A stretch of DNA of 64,000 nt, taken from positions 1,084,501 to 1,148,500 of the forward strand of contig NZ_JARUBJ010000002.1 in assembly GCF_029626145.1 (NCBI RefSeq), in the 5' to 3' direction. The notes beneath the pieces were generated by a model. The model was not told the DNA's origin and did not search any database. It saw only the letters and a list, made by a program, of their open reading frames with translations. This stretch comes from Micromonospora sp. WMMD961. GTDB taxonomy: Bacteria > Actinomycetota > Actinomycetes > Mycobacteriales > Micromonosporaceae. A program made the translations under genes and the position numbers. Numbering within the stretch: position 1 is the stretch's first letter; each line of letters starts with the position of its first letter. This document shows, piece by piece, positions 51,738 through 60,395 of this stretch.

Positions 51738-53065
51738 TGACCACCGAGATCGTGACCTCCGCGAATGCGGAGGCCCGGGCTGTTGCCGGGGCCGGGCCGG
51801 AGGCCCGGGCGATGGACCTGCTGCGGTTCGCCACGGCCGGCAGCGTGGACGACGGGAAGTCGACCCTGATCGGTCGGCTGCTCTACGACACCAAGTCGCT
51901 CTTCACCGACCAGTTGGCCGCGGTGGAGGCGGTCAGCGCGGCCCGCGGCGACGAGTACACCAACCTTGCGCTGCTCACCGACGGCCTGCGCGCCGAGCGG
52001 GAACAGGGCATCACCATCGACGTGGCGTACCGGTACTTCGCCACCCCACGGCGCAAGTTCATCATCGCGGACACCCCGGGGCACATCCAGTACACCCGCA
52101 ACATGGTGACCGGGGCGTCCACCGCCGACCTGGCGCTGATCCTGGTGGACGCCCGCAAGGGCCTGGTCGAGCAGTCCCGCCGGCACGCGTTCCTGTGCTC
52201 GCTGCTGCGGGTGCCGCACCTGGTCCTCTGTGTCAACAAGATGGACCTGGTGGACTGGTCGCAGGAGGTCTACGAGCGGATCGCCGACGAGTTCACCGCG
52301 TTCGCCGCGAAGCTCGACGTCCCGGACCTGACAGTGGTGCCGATCTCCGCGCTGCGTGGCGACAACATCGTCGCCCGGTCGGAGAACATGCAGTGGTACG
52401 AGGGCCCGTCGCTGCTGCACCACCTGGAGCGGGTGCACATCGCCAGCGACCGCAACCTGGTCGACGTCCGGTTCCCGGTGCAGTACGTGATCCGCCCGCA
52501 GTCGACCACGGTGACCGACTACCGCGGTTACGCCGGCCAGGTCGCCTCCGGTGTGCTCAAGCCCGGTGACGAGGTGATGGTGCTGCCGTCCGGCTTCACC
52601 AGCCGGATCGCCGCCGTGGAGACCGCCGACGGGCCGGTCGCGGAGGCCTTCCCGCCGATGTCGGTGACGGTGCGACTGGCCGACGAGATCGACATCTCCC
52701 GGGGCGACCTGATCTGCCGCCCGAACAACGCACCGGCGGTGGCCCAGGACATCGAGGCGATGGTCTGCTGGATGGACGAGACGGCCCCGCTGCGGGTCGG
52801 CGGCCGGTACGCGATCAAGCACACCACCCGCTCGGCGCGGGCGATCGTGCGCGGGCTGCACTACCGGCTGGACATCAACTCGCTGCACCGTGACGAGTCG
52901 GCCGACGAGCTGCGGCTCAACGAGATCGGTCGGGTGCGGCTGCGGACGACGGTGCCGCTGCTGGCCGACGAGTACCGGCGCAACCGGACCACCGGAGGCT
53001 TCGTCATCATCGACGAGAGCACCAACCGCACGGTAGGCGCTGCCATGATCGTCGAAGCCAGCTAA
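51737..53065 (+). CDS. cysN: sulfate adenylyltransferase subunit 1 (GTPase)
   Basis: GTPase that drives APS synthesis by CysD. The 442-residue protein has P-loop GSVDDGKST, the EF-Tu-like DTPGHIQYTRNMVTG and NKMDL motifs and beta-barrel domains. The APS-kinase (CysC) domain fused to CysN in some actinobacteria is absent, so no PAPS-forming enzyme is visible in the window. Followed by an 18-base inverted repeat. Confidence 0.96.
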   Translation: MTTEIVTSANAEARAVAGAGPEARAMDLLRFATAGSVDDGKSTLIGRLLYDTKSLFTDQLAAVEAVSAARGDEYTNLALLTDGLRAEREQGITIDVAYRYFATPRRKFIIADTPGHIQYTRNMVTGASTADLALILVDARKGLVEQSRRHAFLCSLLRVPHLVLCVNKMDLVDWSQEVYERIADEFTAFAAKLDVPDLTVVPISALRGDNIVARSENMQWYEGPSLLHHLERVHIASDRNLVDVRFPVQYVIRPQSTTVTDYRGYAGQVASGVLKPGDEVMVLPSGFTSRIAAVETADGPVAEAFPPMSVTVRLADEIDISRGDLICRPNNAPAVAQDIEAMVCWMDETAPLRVGGRYAIKHTTRSARAIVRGLHYRLDINSLHRDESADELRLNEIGRVRLRTTVPLLADEYRRNRTTGGFVIIDESTNRTVGAAMIVEAS

Positions 53066-53102
53066 CCAGACGCAGCGCCCCCACCCCCGACCCCGGTGGT
53101 GG

Positions 53103-53152
53103 TCAAGAGGTTTGCGTCAGTCCGAGCCCGGATTCTGACGCAAACCTCTTGA
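53103..53152. terminator. bidirectional terminator or intergenic palindrome
   Basis: TCAAGAGGTTTGCGTCAG (53103-53120) is complementary to 53135-53152 with a 14-base loop. It lies between the convergent cysN and galK genes. Confidence 0.85.
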
Positions 53153-53174
53153 TCAACTCGATCAGGGTGGGGGC

Positions 53175-54344
53175 TTAGGGGAGGCGGGTGGCTCCGGGGG
53201 AGGGTAGGACCGTCAGGGCGCCGGGGGTGGTGAAGCCTCGTTCGGCGTACGCGGCCTTGACGGCGCTGGCCACCTCGTCCGCGCGGTCGGCCTCGACCAG
53301 GGCGAGGACGCAGCCGCCGAAGCCGCCGCCGGTCATCCGGGCACCCAACGCGCCAGCCGCCAACGCCGCCTCGACGGCGGTGTCGATCTCCGGCACGGTG
53401 ATCTCGAAGTCGTCGCGCATCGAGACGTGTGAAGCCGTGAGCAGCGGGCCGATGTCACGGACCCGGGCACTGCGCAGCAGTGCCACCGTGTCCAGTACGC
53501 GCTGGTCCTCGGTGACCACGTGCCGGACCCTTCGCCGGGTCTCCTCGTCATCGAGCTGCGCCAGCGCGGCGTCGAGCTGGTCGACACCCACGTCCCGAAG
53601 GGCGGCGACGCCGAGCGCGCTCGCCCCGGCCTCGCAGGAGCGCCGGCGGGCAGCGTATTCACCGTCGGCGTGTCGGTGCGGTGCCCGGCTGTCGATGACC
53701 AGCACCGCCAGCCCGGCGGCGTCCAGGTCGAACGGGATGTGTTCGACCGACTCGTCCCGGCAGTCCAGGAAGAGAGCGTGGCCGGCGCGGCAGCGGATCG
53801 CCGCGGACTGGTCCATGATGCCGGTCGGCGCACCGACGTAGACGTTCTCCGCCCGCTGTGCCAGCCGGGGTTGCCGCTCCGGGGTCAGCTCCAGCCCACC
53901 GAGGTCGAGCAGGGCGGCGAGCACTGCCGACTCCAGTGCGGCCGAGGAGGAGAGCCCCGAGCCCAGCGGAACGTCGGAGGCGATCGCCAACCGGGCACCC
54001 GGCACCGGGTGCCCGGCCTCGCGGAGCGCCCAGACCACCCCGGCGACGTACGCGCCCCAGCCGCTCACCCGACCTGGCTCGGCGACGTCGTCCGCGCCGA
54101 AGGTGATCGTCTCGTCGGAGAGCTCGGACCAGACCGTCCACAGCTCGGCGTCCTGCCGGTCGGCGGCGACCACCGTCCGCAGCGGCAACGCGAAGGGCAG
54201 CACGAACCCGTCGTTGTAGTCGGTGTGCTCGCCGATCAGGTTGACCCGGCCGGGAGCCGCCCAGCGGCCGGCCGCGTCGCCGCCGTACTGGTTGGTGAAA
54301 CCCTCGGCGGCCCGTGCGGCGACGTCGCCGTTCGGGCTGGTCAT
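53175..54344 (-). CDS. galK: galactokinase
   Basis: Phosphorylates galactose to galactose-1-phosphate. The 389-residue GHMP kinase has the galactose motif GRVNLIGEHTDYNDGFVLP, ATP loop PLGSGLSSSAALE and C-terminal MTGGGFGGCVLALV. ATG 54344 overlaps the galE stop by 4 bases. No galT (uridylyltransferase) is in the window, so the Leloir path is incomplete here. Confidence 0.95.
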   Translation of the reverse strand: MTSPNGDVAARAAEGFTNQYGGDAAGRWAAPGRVNLIGEHTDYNDGFVLPFALPLRTVVAADRQDAELWTVWSELSDETITFGADDVAEPGRVSGWGAYVAGVVWALREAGHPVPGARLAIASDVPLGSGLSSSAALESAVLAALLDLGGLELTPERQPRLAQRAENVYVGAPTGIMDQSAAIRCRAGHALFLDCRDESVEHIPFDLDAAGLAVLVIDSRAPHRHADGEYAARRRSCEAGASALGVAALRDVGVDQLDAALAQLDDEETRRRVRHVVTEDQRVLDTVALLRSARVRDIGPLLTASHVSMRDDFEITVPEIDTAVEAALAAGALGARMTGGGFGGCVLALVEADRADEVASAVKAAYAERGFTTPGALTVLPSPGATRLP

Positions 54345-55324
54345 GACTGCTCCAGGATGTGCTTGCCGTAGAAGGCCCAGGCGTCGCCGACCATGTCGTG
54401 CAGGGTCGGCTTCTGGGGCGTCCAGCCCAGCTGGTCGTGGGCCAGCGTGGAGGAGGCGACCAGCTCGGCGGGGTCGCCCTCGCGGCGCGGCGCCACCTCG
54501 ACCGGAACGGGTCGCCCGGTGACCTCGCGGACCACGTCGACCACCTGGCGGTTGGTGAAGCCGTTTCCGTTGCCGAGGTTGTAGATCCGGTGCTGACCTG
54601 CGGTGGCGGCGTCCAACGCCAGCAGGTGTGCGCGGGCGAGGTCGGCGACGTGGATGTAGTCGCGGACGCAGGTGCCGTCGACGGTCGGGTAGTCGTCGCC
54701 GAAGAGCTGGAGCTTCTCCCGCCGACCGGCGGCGACCTCCAGCGCGATCGGGATCAGGTGCGTCTCCGGGTCGTGTCGTTCACCGAGCGAGACGTCACCG
54801 TCGAGGTGGGCGCCGGCCACGTTGAAGTAGCGCAGCGAGACGGCGGCGAGCCCGTGCGCGACGGCCTCGGAGGTGAGTGCCATGTCGACGGCGAGTTTGG
54901 TGGCGCCGTACGTGTTGGTGGGTGCCTTGACCGCGGTCTCCGTGATGGGCAGCTCGGTGGGGTTGCCGTAGACGGCGGCGGTGGAGGAGAAGACCATCCG
55001 TGGCACCCCGGCGGCTCGGACCGCGTCGATCAGGGCGAGCGTGCCGACGGTGTTGTTCTGCCAGTACAGCTCCGGCTTGACCATCGACTCGCCGGCGGCG
55101 ATCAGGGCGGCGAAGTGCAGCACCCCGTCGAAGCCGGCGTCCGCGGTGACGATGCGGCCGGCCTCGTGGATGGGCGCCTCGACGTGGGTCGCGTCCGGGG
55201 CGAGCGCCTCGCGGTGCCCGGTGCGCAGGTCGTCCAGGACGACCACCTGGTGACCCGCGTCGAGCAGCATCCGGGTCACCACGCTGCCGATGAAGCCGGC
55301 GCCCCCGGTGACGAGCAGTTTCAC
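54341..55324 (-). CDS. galE: UDP-glucose 4-epimerase
   Basis: Interconverts UDP-galactose and UDP-glucose with bound NAD. The 327-residue SDR enzyme has GGAGFIGSVVTRMLLDAGH and the catalytic Ser/Thr and YGATK (Tyr-x-x-x-Lys) motif. ATG 55324 is the start. First gene of galE-galK, transcribed leftward with a 4-base overlap. Confidence 0.95.
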   Translation of the reverse strand: MKLLVTGGAGFIGSVVTRMLLDAGHQVVVLDDLRTGHREALAPDATHVEAPIHEAGRIVTADAGFDGVLHFAALIAAGESMVKPELYWQNNTVGTLALIDAVRAAGVPRMVFSSTAAVYGNPTELPITETAVKAPTNTYGATKLAVDMALTSEAVAHGLAAVSLRYFNVAGAHLDGDVSLGERHDPETHLIPIALEVAAGRREKLQLFGDDYPTVDGTCVRDYIHVADLARAHLLALDAATAGQHRIYNLGNGNGFTNRQVVDVVREVTGRPVPVEVAPRREGDPAELVASSTLAHDQLGWTPQKPTLHDMVGDAWAFYGKHILEQS

Positions 55325-55501
55325 GTCGTTGCCTCCCTGCCTGGCCCGCCCGGGACGTGGCCTTCGGTGATCACCCTAAGGCGGGGGTCGACGCCGTCGC
55401 CGACACCGCCATCATCCCCATCTCACCATAATCTCTCATGATTAAACAGAGCCGAACATTCGGGGATCGCTCGCTGCGATCTCCGGTGCGAGGGGCGAAC
55501 G

Positions 55502-56677
55502 GTGTCTACCATCTCTGTCATGCGGGAAGCGGCCCGTACCGGGCTCCGGCGACGCGTGCGGGTGCCGCCCCGCCGCGATCCCGGTCCGCTCGCCCGGGCC
55601 GTCGCCCGCGTGCTGGTTCGCGCCGCCGATGGTGCCACCCGACTCGTCACCGATCTGCTCGGGGCCGGCCCGGCGGCAGGCCGCGAGCGCATCTCCGAGG
55701 CCGACCTGCGGGACCTGGTCGCGGCGAACACGGTGCTCGACCCGGACGAGCGGCGGATCATCGACGAGGTCCTGGTAGCCGGAGCCAGCCTGATCCGCGA
55801 GGTGATGATGCCCCGCACCGAGGTGGTCTTCCTCCCGGCGCGGCTGACCATCGCCGAGGCCGCCCGGCTGGTCCGCACCGAAACGCACACCCGTTACCCG
55901 GTCACCGACGGCACCCACGACGACGTGGTCGGCTTCGTGCACCTTCGTGACGTGCTGCTCCGCCCGGACGCCGACACGTGCGTCACCGTCGGGGAGTTGG
56001 CCCGGGAGGTGAAGCGGCTCCCCGGCAGCAAGCGGGTACTCCCCGCGCTGACCGAGATGCGCCGGGAGGGCCAGCACCTGGCCGTGGTGGTCGACGAGTA
56101 CGGCGGCACCGCCGGGATCGTCACCCTGGAGGACCTGATCGAGGAGTTGGTCGGCGAGATCCACGACGAGTACGACGCCGCTCCGGACCCCGTGCACGCC
56201 GGCCTGCCCGCCGTGGTGGACGGCCGCCTCAACCTCGCCGACTTCGCCGAACGGACCGCAGTGGTGCTCCCCGCCGGCCCGTACGAGACGGTTGGTGGGT
56301 TCGTGATGGCCGCGTTGGGCCGGTTGCCGGTGGCCGGCGACGAGGTGCCGGTGCCCGGTGAACCGGACGAGGTCGGCGTGCCCGACCTCGCCGAACCGCC
56401 GGGCGGCTGGCTGCTGCGGGTGCTCGAAATGGACGGCCGCCGGGTGGCCCGGCTCGCGGTGTCCGCCGTCCGACCTTCGGAACAGCGCCGGGAGCCGAAC
56501 ACCGAACAACGCCGCGAGTCGGTGCCGGAAATCGGCGCCGGGCAGGTGCGGGAGAGCATGGCGGAGCAGCAGCGCAGGGTCGTGGTCGGGCCGACGCGGC
56601 GGGTCGGCGCGCGCGACGCACGCGAGGTCAATAGCCCGACAGCGGCGGGCCGCAGCCGACCCGCCGGCCCGTCATGA
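55502..56677 (+). CDS. CorC/HlyC-like CBS domain protein without membrane domain
   Basis: A protein of up to 391 residues with a CBS-pair (IREVMMPRTEVVFLPARLT ... RYPVTDGTHDDVVGFVHLRDVL; VVDEYGGTAGIVTLEDLIEELVGEI) and a CorC_HlyC C-terminal domain. The DUF21 membrane domain that normally precedes these domains is missing; only about 60 non-hydrophobic residues come before. E. coli CorC has this soluble form. A disordered Arg-rich tail follows. GTG 55502 or ATG 55520 could start. Role in metal or Mg/Co homeostasis is suggested by the family. Confidence 0.85.
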   Translation: MSTISVMREAARTGLRRRVRVPPRRDPGPLARAVARVLVRAADGATRLVTDLLGAGPAAGRERISEADLRDLVAANTVLDPDERRIIDEVLVAGASLIREVMMPRTEVVFLPARLTIAEAARLVRTETHTRYPVTDGTHDDVVGFVHLRDVLLRPDADTCVTVGELAREVKRLPGSKRVLPALTEMRREGQHLAVVVDEYGGTAGIVTLEDLIEELVGEIHDEYDAAPDPVHAGLPAVVDGRLNLADFAERTAVVLPAGPYETVGGFVMAALGRLPVAGDEVPVPGEPDEVGVPDLAEPPGGWLLRVLEMDGRRVARLAVSAVRPSEQRREPNTEQRRESVPEIGAGQVRESMAEQQRRVVVGPTRRVGARDAREVNSPTAAGRSRPAGPS

Positions 56678-56710
56678 CGGACCCGGTCGCTTGCTGACAG
56701 AATTGTCGCC

Positions 56711-57736
56711 ATGTCCGACGCTCCCGCCCGCCCCCGCGTCTTCTCCGGCATCCAGCCGACGGCCGACTCGTTCCACCTCGGCAACTACCTGGGCGCGGTC
56801 CGGCACTGGGTGGCTCTCCAGGAGACCCACGACGCTTTCTACTGCGTGGTGGATCTGCACGCCATCACCGCGGGGCACGACCCGGCGCTGCTGCGTCAAC
56901 GGAGCCGGGTGGCAGCCGCCCAGCTCTTCGCGGTCGGGCTCGACCCGGAACGCAGCACCCTGTTCGTGCAGTCGCAGGTGCCCGAGCACCCGCAGCTGGC
57001 CTGGGTGCTCGGCTGCATCACCGGCTTCGGCGAGGCCAGTCGGATGACCCAGTTCAAGGACAAGTCGCAGAAGCACGGCAACGAACGGTCCAGTGTCGGG
57101 CTGTTCACCTACCCGATCCTGCAGGCCGCCGACATCCTGCTCTACCAGGCCAATGCCGTCCCGGTCGGCGAGGACCAGCGCCAGCACCTGGAACTCTCCC
57201 GGGATCTGGCGCACCGGTTCAACACGACGTTCGGCCCGACGTTCACGGTGCCCGCGCCGCACATCGTCAAGGACACTGCGAAGATCACCGATCTTCAGGA
57301 CCCGACGGCGAAGATGTCCAAGTCGTCGTCGTCACCGGCCGGCATCATCGACCTGCTGGACGACCCGGCCCGCTCCGCCAAGAAGATCCGGTCGGCGGTC
57401 ACCGACACCGGTCGGGAGATCGTCTTCGACGCCGAGACCAAGCCGGGTGTGTCCAACCTGCTCACCATCCACTCGGCGCTCAGCGGGCGCAGCATCGACG
57501 AACTGGTGGCCGCGTTCGCCGGCCGCGGTTACGGCGACCTGAAGAAGGAACTGGCCGAGGTGGTGACGGACTTCGTCCGACCGATCCAGGAGCGCACCCG
57601 CACCTACCTCGACGACCCGGCTCAGCTGGACAAGCTGCTCGCCAGTGGTGCGGAGAAGGCCCGCTCGGTGGCCGCCACGACCCTGCGGGCGGCGTACGAG
57701 CGGGTCGGGTTCTTCCCGCCCGTCCGCGGCGAGTAG
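56711..57736 (+). CDS. trpS: tryptophanyl-tRNA synthetase
   Basis: Charges tRNA-Trp with tryptophan. The 341-residue class I enzyme has SGIQPTADSFHLGNYLGAV (HIGH equivalent HLGN) and KMSKSSSSPAG (KMSKS). ATG 56711. No T-box or attenuator is seen in the 33-base gap to the preceding gene; the two may be co-transcribed. Confidence 0.96.
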   Translation: MSDAPARPRVFSGIQPTADSFHLGNYLGAVRHWVALQETHDAFYCVVDLHAITAGHDPALLRQRSRVAAAQLFAVGLDPERSTLFVQSQVPEHPQLAWVLGCITGFGEASRMTQFKDKSQKHGNERSSVGLFTYPILQAADILLYQANAVPVGEDQRQHLELSRDLAHRFNTTFGPTFTVPAPHIVKDTAKITDLQDPTAKMSKSSSSPAGIIDLLDDPARSAKKIRSAVTDTGREIVFDAETKPGVSNLLTIHSALSGRSIDELVAAFAGRGYGDLKKELAEVVTDFVRPIQERTRTYLDDPAQLDKLLASGAEKARSVAATTLRAAYERVGFFPPVRGE

Positions 57737-57748
57737 CTCCACGGACAG

Positions 57749-58330
57749 GTGGACGGGTCGGTGGCCGGAGGGGCGGCGCGAAGCGTGGATCGCAGTGGCG
57801 GGGTGTCGCCGACCGGCGACACCACCCAGATCGGCATCGCGGTGGACATTCCCGAGCCGTGGGGTGGCCGGCTCACCCGGCGGCGGGTCGAGGCCGGCGA
57901 CCCGCTCGCGGTTCCCGCGCATGTGACGTTGCTGGGACCCACCGAGATCCAGACGGCCAACCTGCCCGCCGTCGAGCGGCATCTGGCCGCCGTCGCCGCC
58001 GCGCACCTGCCGTTCACGCTGCACCTGCGGGGCACCGGCACGTTCCGTCCGGTCACCCAGGTGGTCTTCGTCGCGGTGGCCGCCGGGATCAGCGAGTGCG
58101 AGTTGTTGGCCGCCGCCATCGCCGCGGCGCCGGGCCTGCATCGTGAGGCGCGTTTCCCGTACCATCCGCACGTCACCGTGGCACAGGACGTGGCGCCGGA
58201 GGCCCTGGACAAGGTGTACGAGGATCTGGCCGACTTCTCCGCGATGTTCGAGGTCGACGCGTTCACCCTGTTCTCGCACAGCGGGCAGGCCCGGTGGCAG
58301 CCGCGCCGGGACTACCGTCTCGGCGACTGA
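57749..58330 (+). CDS. 2'-5' RNA ligase family protein (2H phosphoesterase)
   Basis: A 193-residue protein with the two HxT motifs of the 2H superfamily: AHVTLLG and HPHVTVAQ. Such proteins hydrolyse or form 2',3'-cyclic or 2'-5' linkages in RNA. GTG 57749 begins 12 bases after the trpS stop, so it is probably co-transcribed with trpS. The first 25 residues are variable; a shorter start is possible. Confidence 0.85.
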   Translation: MDGSVAGGAARSVDRSGGVSPTGDTTQIGIAVDIPEPWGGRLTRRRVEAGDPLAVPAHVTLLGPTEIQTANLPAVERHLAAVAAAHLPFTLHLRGTGTFRPVTQVVFVAVAAGISECELLAAAIAAAPGLHREARFPYHPHVTVAQDVAPEALDKVYEDLADFSAMFEVDAFTLFSHSGQARWQPRRDYRLGD

Positions 58331-58409
58331 CCCGTCGGCGACGCGCCGGTCGGCGAGCATCGGGAGCCGGTTGCCACCACAGCAGTGGGAGATCGGCGAG
58401 GATGATCGC

Positions 58410-59336
58410 GTGAACGTGATCGGCCGGATCGAGGCGGGCATCGACCGCTGGGTGAGCGCCGCGCGCCACCGGTCGGGGCTCTTCGACCACGTGTGGCGGG
58501 CCGGCGCGCTGTACGCCGAGGTGTTGGCCGGGCGGTTGGCCGCCGCGATCGCCTACTACGGCTTCTTCGCGGTGTTCGCTCTCGCCCTGGTCGCGTACTC
58601 CGTCTTCGGCGCGATCCTGGAGGACAACGACGAGGTCAGCGCGGCGGCAGCCGACTTCCTCAAGGACAACCTGCCGTTCCTGGACCCGGAGCAGATCGCC
58701 AACTCCAGCAACACGGTGGGCGTGGTCGGCCTCGTCATCCTGGTCTTCACCGGCATCGGGTGGGTGGAGGCGATCCGGTCGTCGCAGCGGTTGATGTACC
58801 AGCTCAACCAGCAGCCGGGCAATCTGGTGATCCGCCGGCTGGTGGACCTGGGTGTGATGGTCGGGGTCTTCGTGCTGCTCGGCGTGTCGGTCGCGGCGGT
58901 GGACGCGTTGGAGTCGCTGCTGCGTTTCCTGCTGCGCAGCACCGGGTCGGTCGGCCTGACCACGATCAGTGCCGTGCTCAGCGTGCTGGTCAACGCGGTG
59001 CTCGCCACCGCGTTGCTCCTCGCGGTGCCCCGGCTGCGGATGAGCAGGTCCCGGTTGCGCCCGGTGGTGCTGCTGGTGGCGGTCGGCATCACGCTGCTGA
59101 ACACGGTCGGGCGGTACTACGTGGTGCGTACCGAGCGCAACCCGGCGTACACCGTGGTGGCGGGCGCCGTCGGTCTGCTGCTCTACCTCTACCTGCTCAA
59201 CCAGCTGGTGCTGTTCGGTGCGGCGCTCCTCGCCACCAGTTCGAGCGGGCGGGTGGTGGACCTGGCGGAGGCCGCCGCCCCGCCGAGAGACGTGGACGAG
59301 GACACCGATCCCGGTACGCCGGGCGGTGCGGGCTGA
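58410..59336 (+). CDS. YihY/BrkB-family membrane protein
   Basis: A 308-residue integral membrane protein with about six helices (YYGFFAVFALALVAYSVFGAIL, VVGLVILVFTGIGWVEA, LGVMVGVFVLLGVSVAAV and others). The pattern of YihY/BrkB (formerly mislabelled RNase BN) is clear; its transport role is not established. GTG 58410 has AGGA upstream. Followed directly by a GntR regulator. Confidence 0.9.
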   Translation: MNVIGRIEAGIDRWVSAARHRSGLFDHVWRAGALYAEVLAGRLAAAIAYYGFFAVFALALVAYSVFGAILEDNDEVSAAAADFLKDNLPFLDPEQIANSSNTVGVVGLVILVFTGIGWVEAIRSSQRLMYQLNQQPGNLVIRRLVDLGVMVGVFVLLGVSVAAVDALESLLRFLLRSTGSVGLTTISAVLSVLVNAVLATALLLAVPRLRMSRSRLRPVVLLVAVGITLLNTVGRYYVVRTERNPAYTVVAGAVGLLLYLYLLNQLVLFGAALLATSSSGRVVDLAEAAAPPRDVDEDTDPGTPGGAG

Positions 59337-59353
59337 CGACGGAAGGTGCAGAC

Positions 59354-59722
59354 GTGCTGATCTCGGTTGACCCGGACTCGTCGGTGCCCCCGTACGAGCA
59401 GGTACGCGGGCAGCTCGCCGAGCTGATCGGTGACGGCCGGTTGCCGGTCGGCAGCCGACTGCCCACCGTCCGGCAACTCGCCGCCGACCTGCGGTTGGCC
59501 GCGAACACGGTGGCCCGGGCGTACCGGGAGTTGGAGGTCGCCGGGCTGCTGGAGACCCGGGGGCGCAACGGCACCTTCGTCGCACCCGGCCGGGACGACG
59601 CCGTCGACCGGTTGCAGCGCGCGGCGGCCGGGTACGCCGCCGAGGCAGCCCGGCTCGGCGTGGCGCCGGCCACCGCGCTCGCTCTGGTCCGCGCTGCCCT
59701 GGACGCCGCCCGCCCTGGCTGA
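59354..59722 (+). CDS. GntR family regulator (YtrA type)
   Basis: A 122-residue regulator consisting of the GntR winged helix (VPPYEQVRGQLAELIGDGRL, TVRQLAADLRLAANTVARAYREL) and a short C-terminal helix, as in the YtrA subfamily. GTG 59354 lies after GGAAGG. Such regulators often control an adjacent ABC transporter, but none is here; the neighbour is a BrkB-type protein 17 bases upstream. Confidence 0.88.
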   Translation: MLISVDPDSSVPPYEQVRGQLAELIGDGRLPVGSRLPTVRQLAADLRLAANTVARAYRELEVAGLLETRGRNGTFVAPGRDDAVDRLQRAAAGYAAEAARLGVAPATALALVRAALDAARPG

Positions 59723-59803
59723 CCGACCACCGACCGATCGCCGGACGGGCGGTAAGTGGGCCGAAAGGCATCGTGAATCGCGTTCGCGGACCATGATGAG
59801 CCG

Positions 59804-60241
59804 GTGGGCGCACTCATGACACTGGACCTGCCGGGGGACTCACCGCTCCTCGGCCTGCCGTGGATCATCACCTTCGGTCCACTCGGTGACCTCGACGAGT
59901 GGGAGCCGGTGGTCTGCGGGCCCTACGAACGGCCGCACGCGTTGGCGTTGGCCGAGGCGGTGGTGGCCGAGGAGCAGTTGATGGCTGTGGTGGAGCCGTT
60001 GCTGCCGGCGCTGTCGGCCGACGAGATCCGCAGTGAGATCGCCGCCGCGCAGGTCGCCGCGGAGGACGAGGCCCGGCAGGTGGAGGGGGCCGACCTCTAC
60101 GGTGACTTCGAGGACGTGATCGACGAGGAGTTGGACGCCGCCGCCGACGAGGCGGGGCACGGTGAGCCCGTCGAGCCGCCGAACGAGGCCGAGGTACGCG
60201 CCGGCTTCACCCGGATTGCGGCGCTGCTCACCGCGAAGTGA
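59804..60241 (+). CDS. hypothetical acidic protein
   Basis: A protein of about 145 residues (GTG 59804, or ATG 59816 giving MTLDLPGDSPLLGLPWIITF). Highly acidic with an Ala/Glu-rich helical C-terminus. No motif recognised. Similar proteins follow GntR genes in some Micromonospora as I recall, but this is not certain. Ends ahead of a strong bidirectional terminator. Confidence 0.6.
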   Translation: MGALMTLDLPGDSPLLGLPWIITFGPLGDLDEWEPVVCGPYERPHALALAEAVVAEEQLMAVVEPLLPALSADEIRSEIAAAQVAAEDEARQVEGADLYGDFEDVIDEELDAAADEAGHGEPVEPPNEAEVRAGFTRIAALLTAK

Positions 60242-60265
60242 CAGCCCGGACCTGCGCAGACGGAC

Positions 60266-60303
60266 ACCGGCGCCGCGCGGAGGCGACTCCGCGTGGCGCC
60301 GGT
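60266..60303. terminator. bidirectional terminator
   Basis: A 16-base stem (60266-60281 with 60288-60303, one G-U pair) around the loop GGCGAC, between two convergent genes. Confidence 0.85.
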
Positions 60304-60395
60304 ACCACCTCACCCCCCACCACAAGGGGCCGGTAGCCCAGTCGCCCGTCGGCGCGGGGCACGACGGACGACCAGGTCGAGAACGAGTTACCCGC

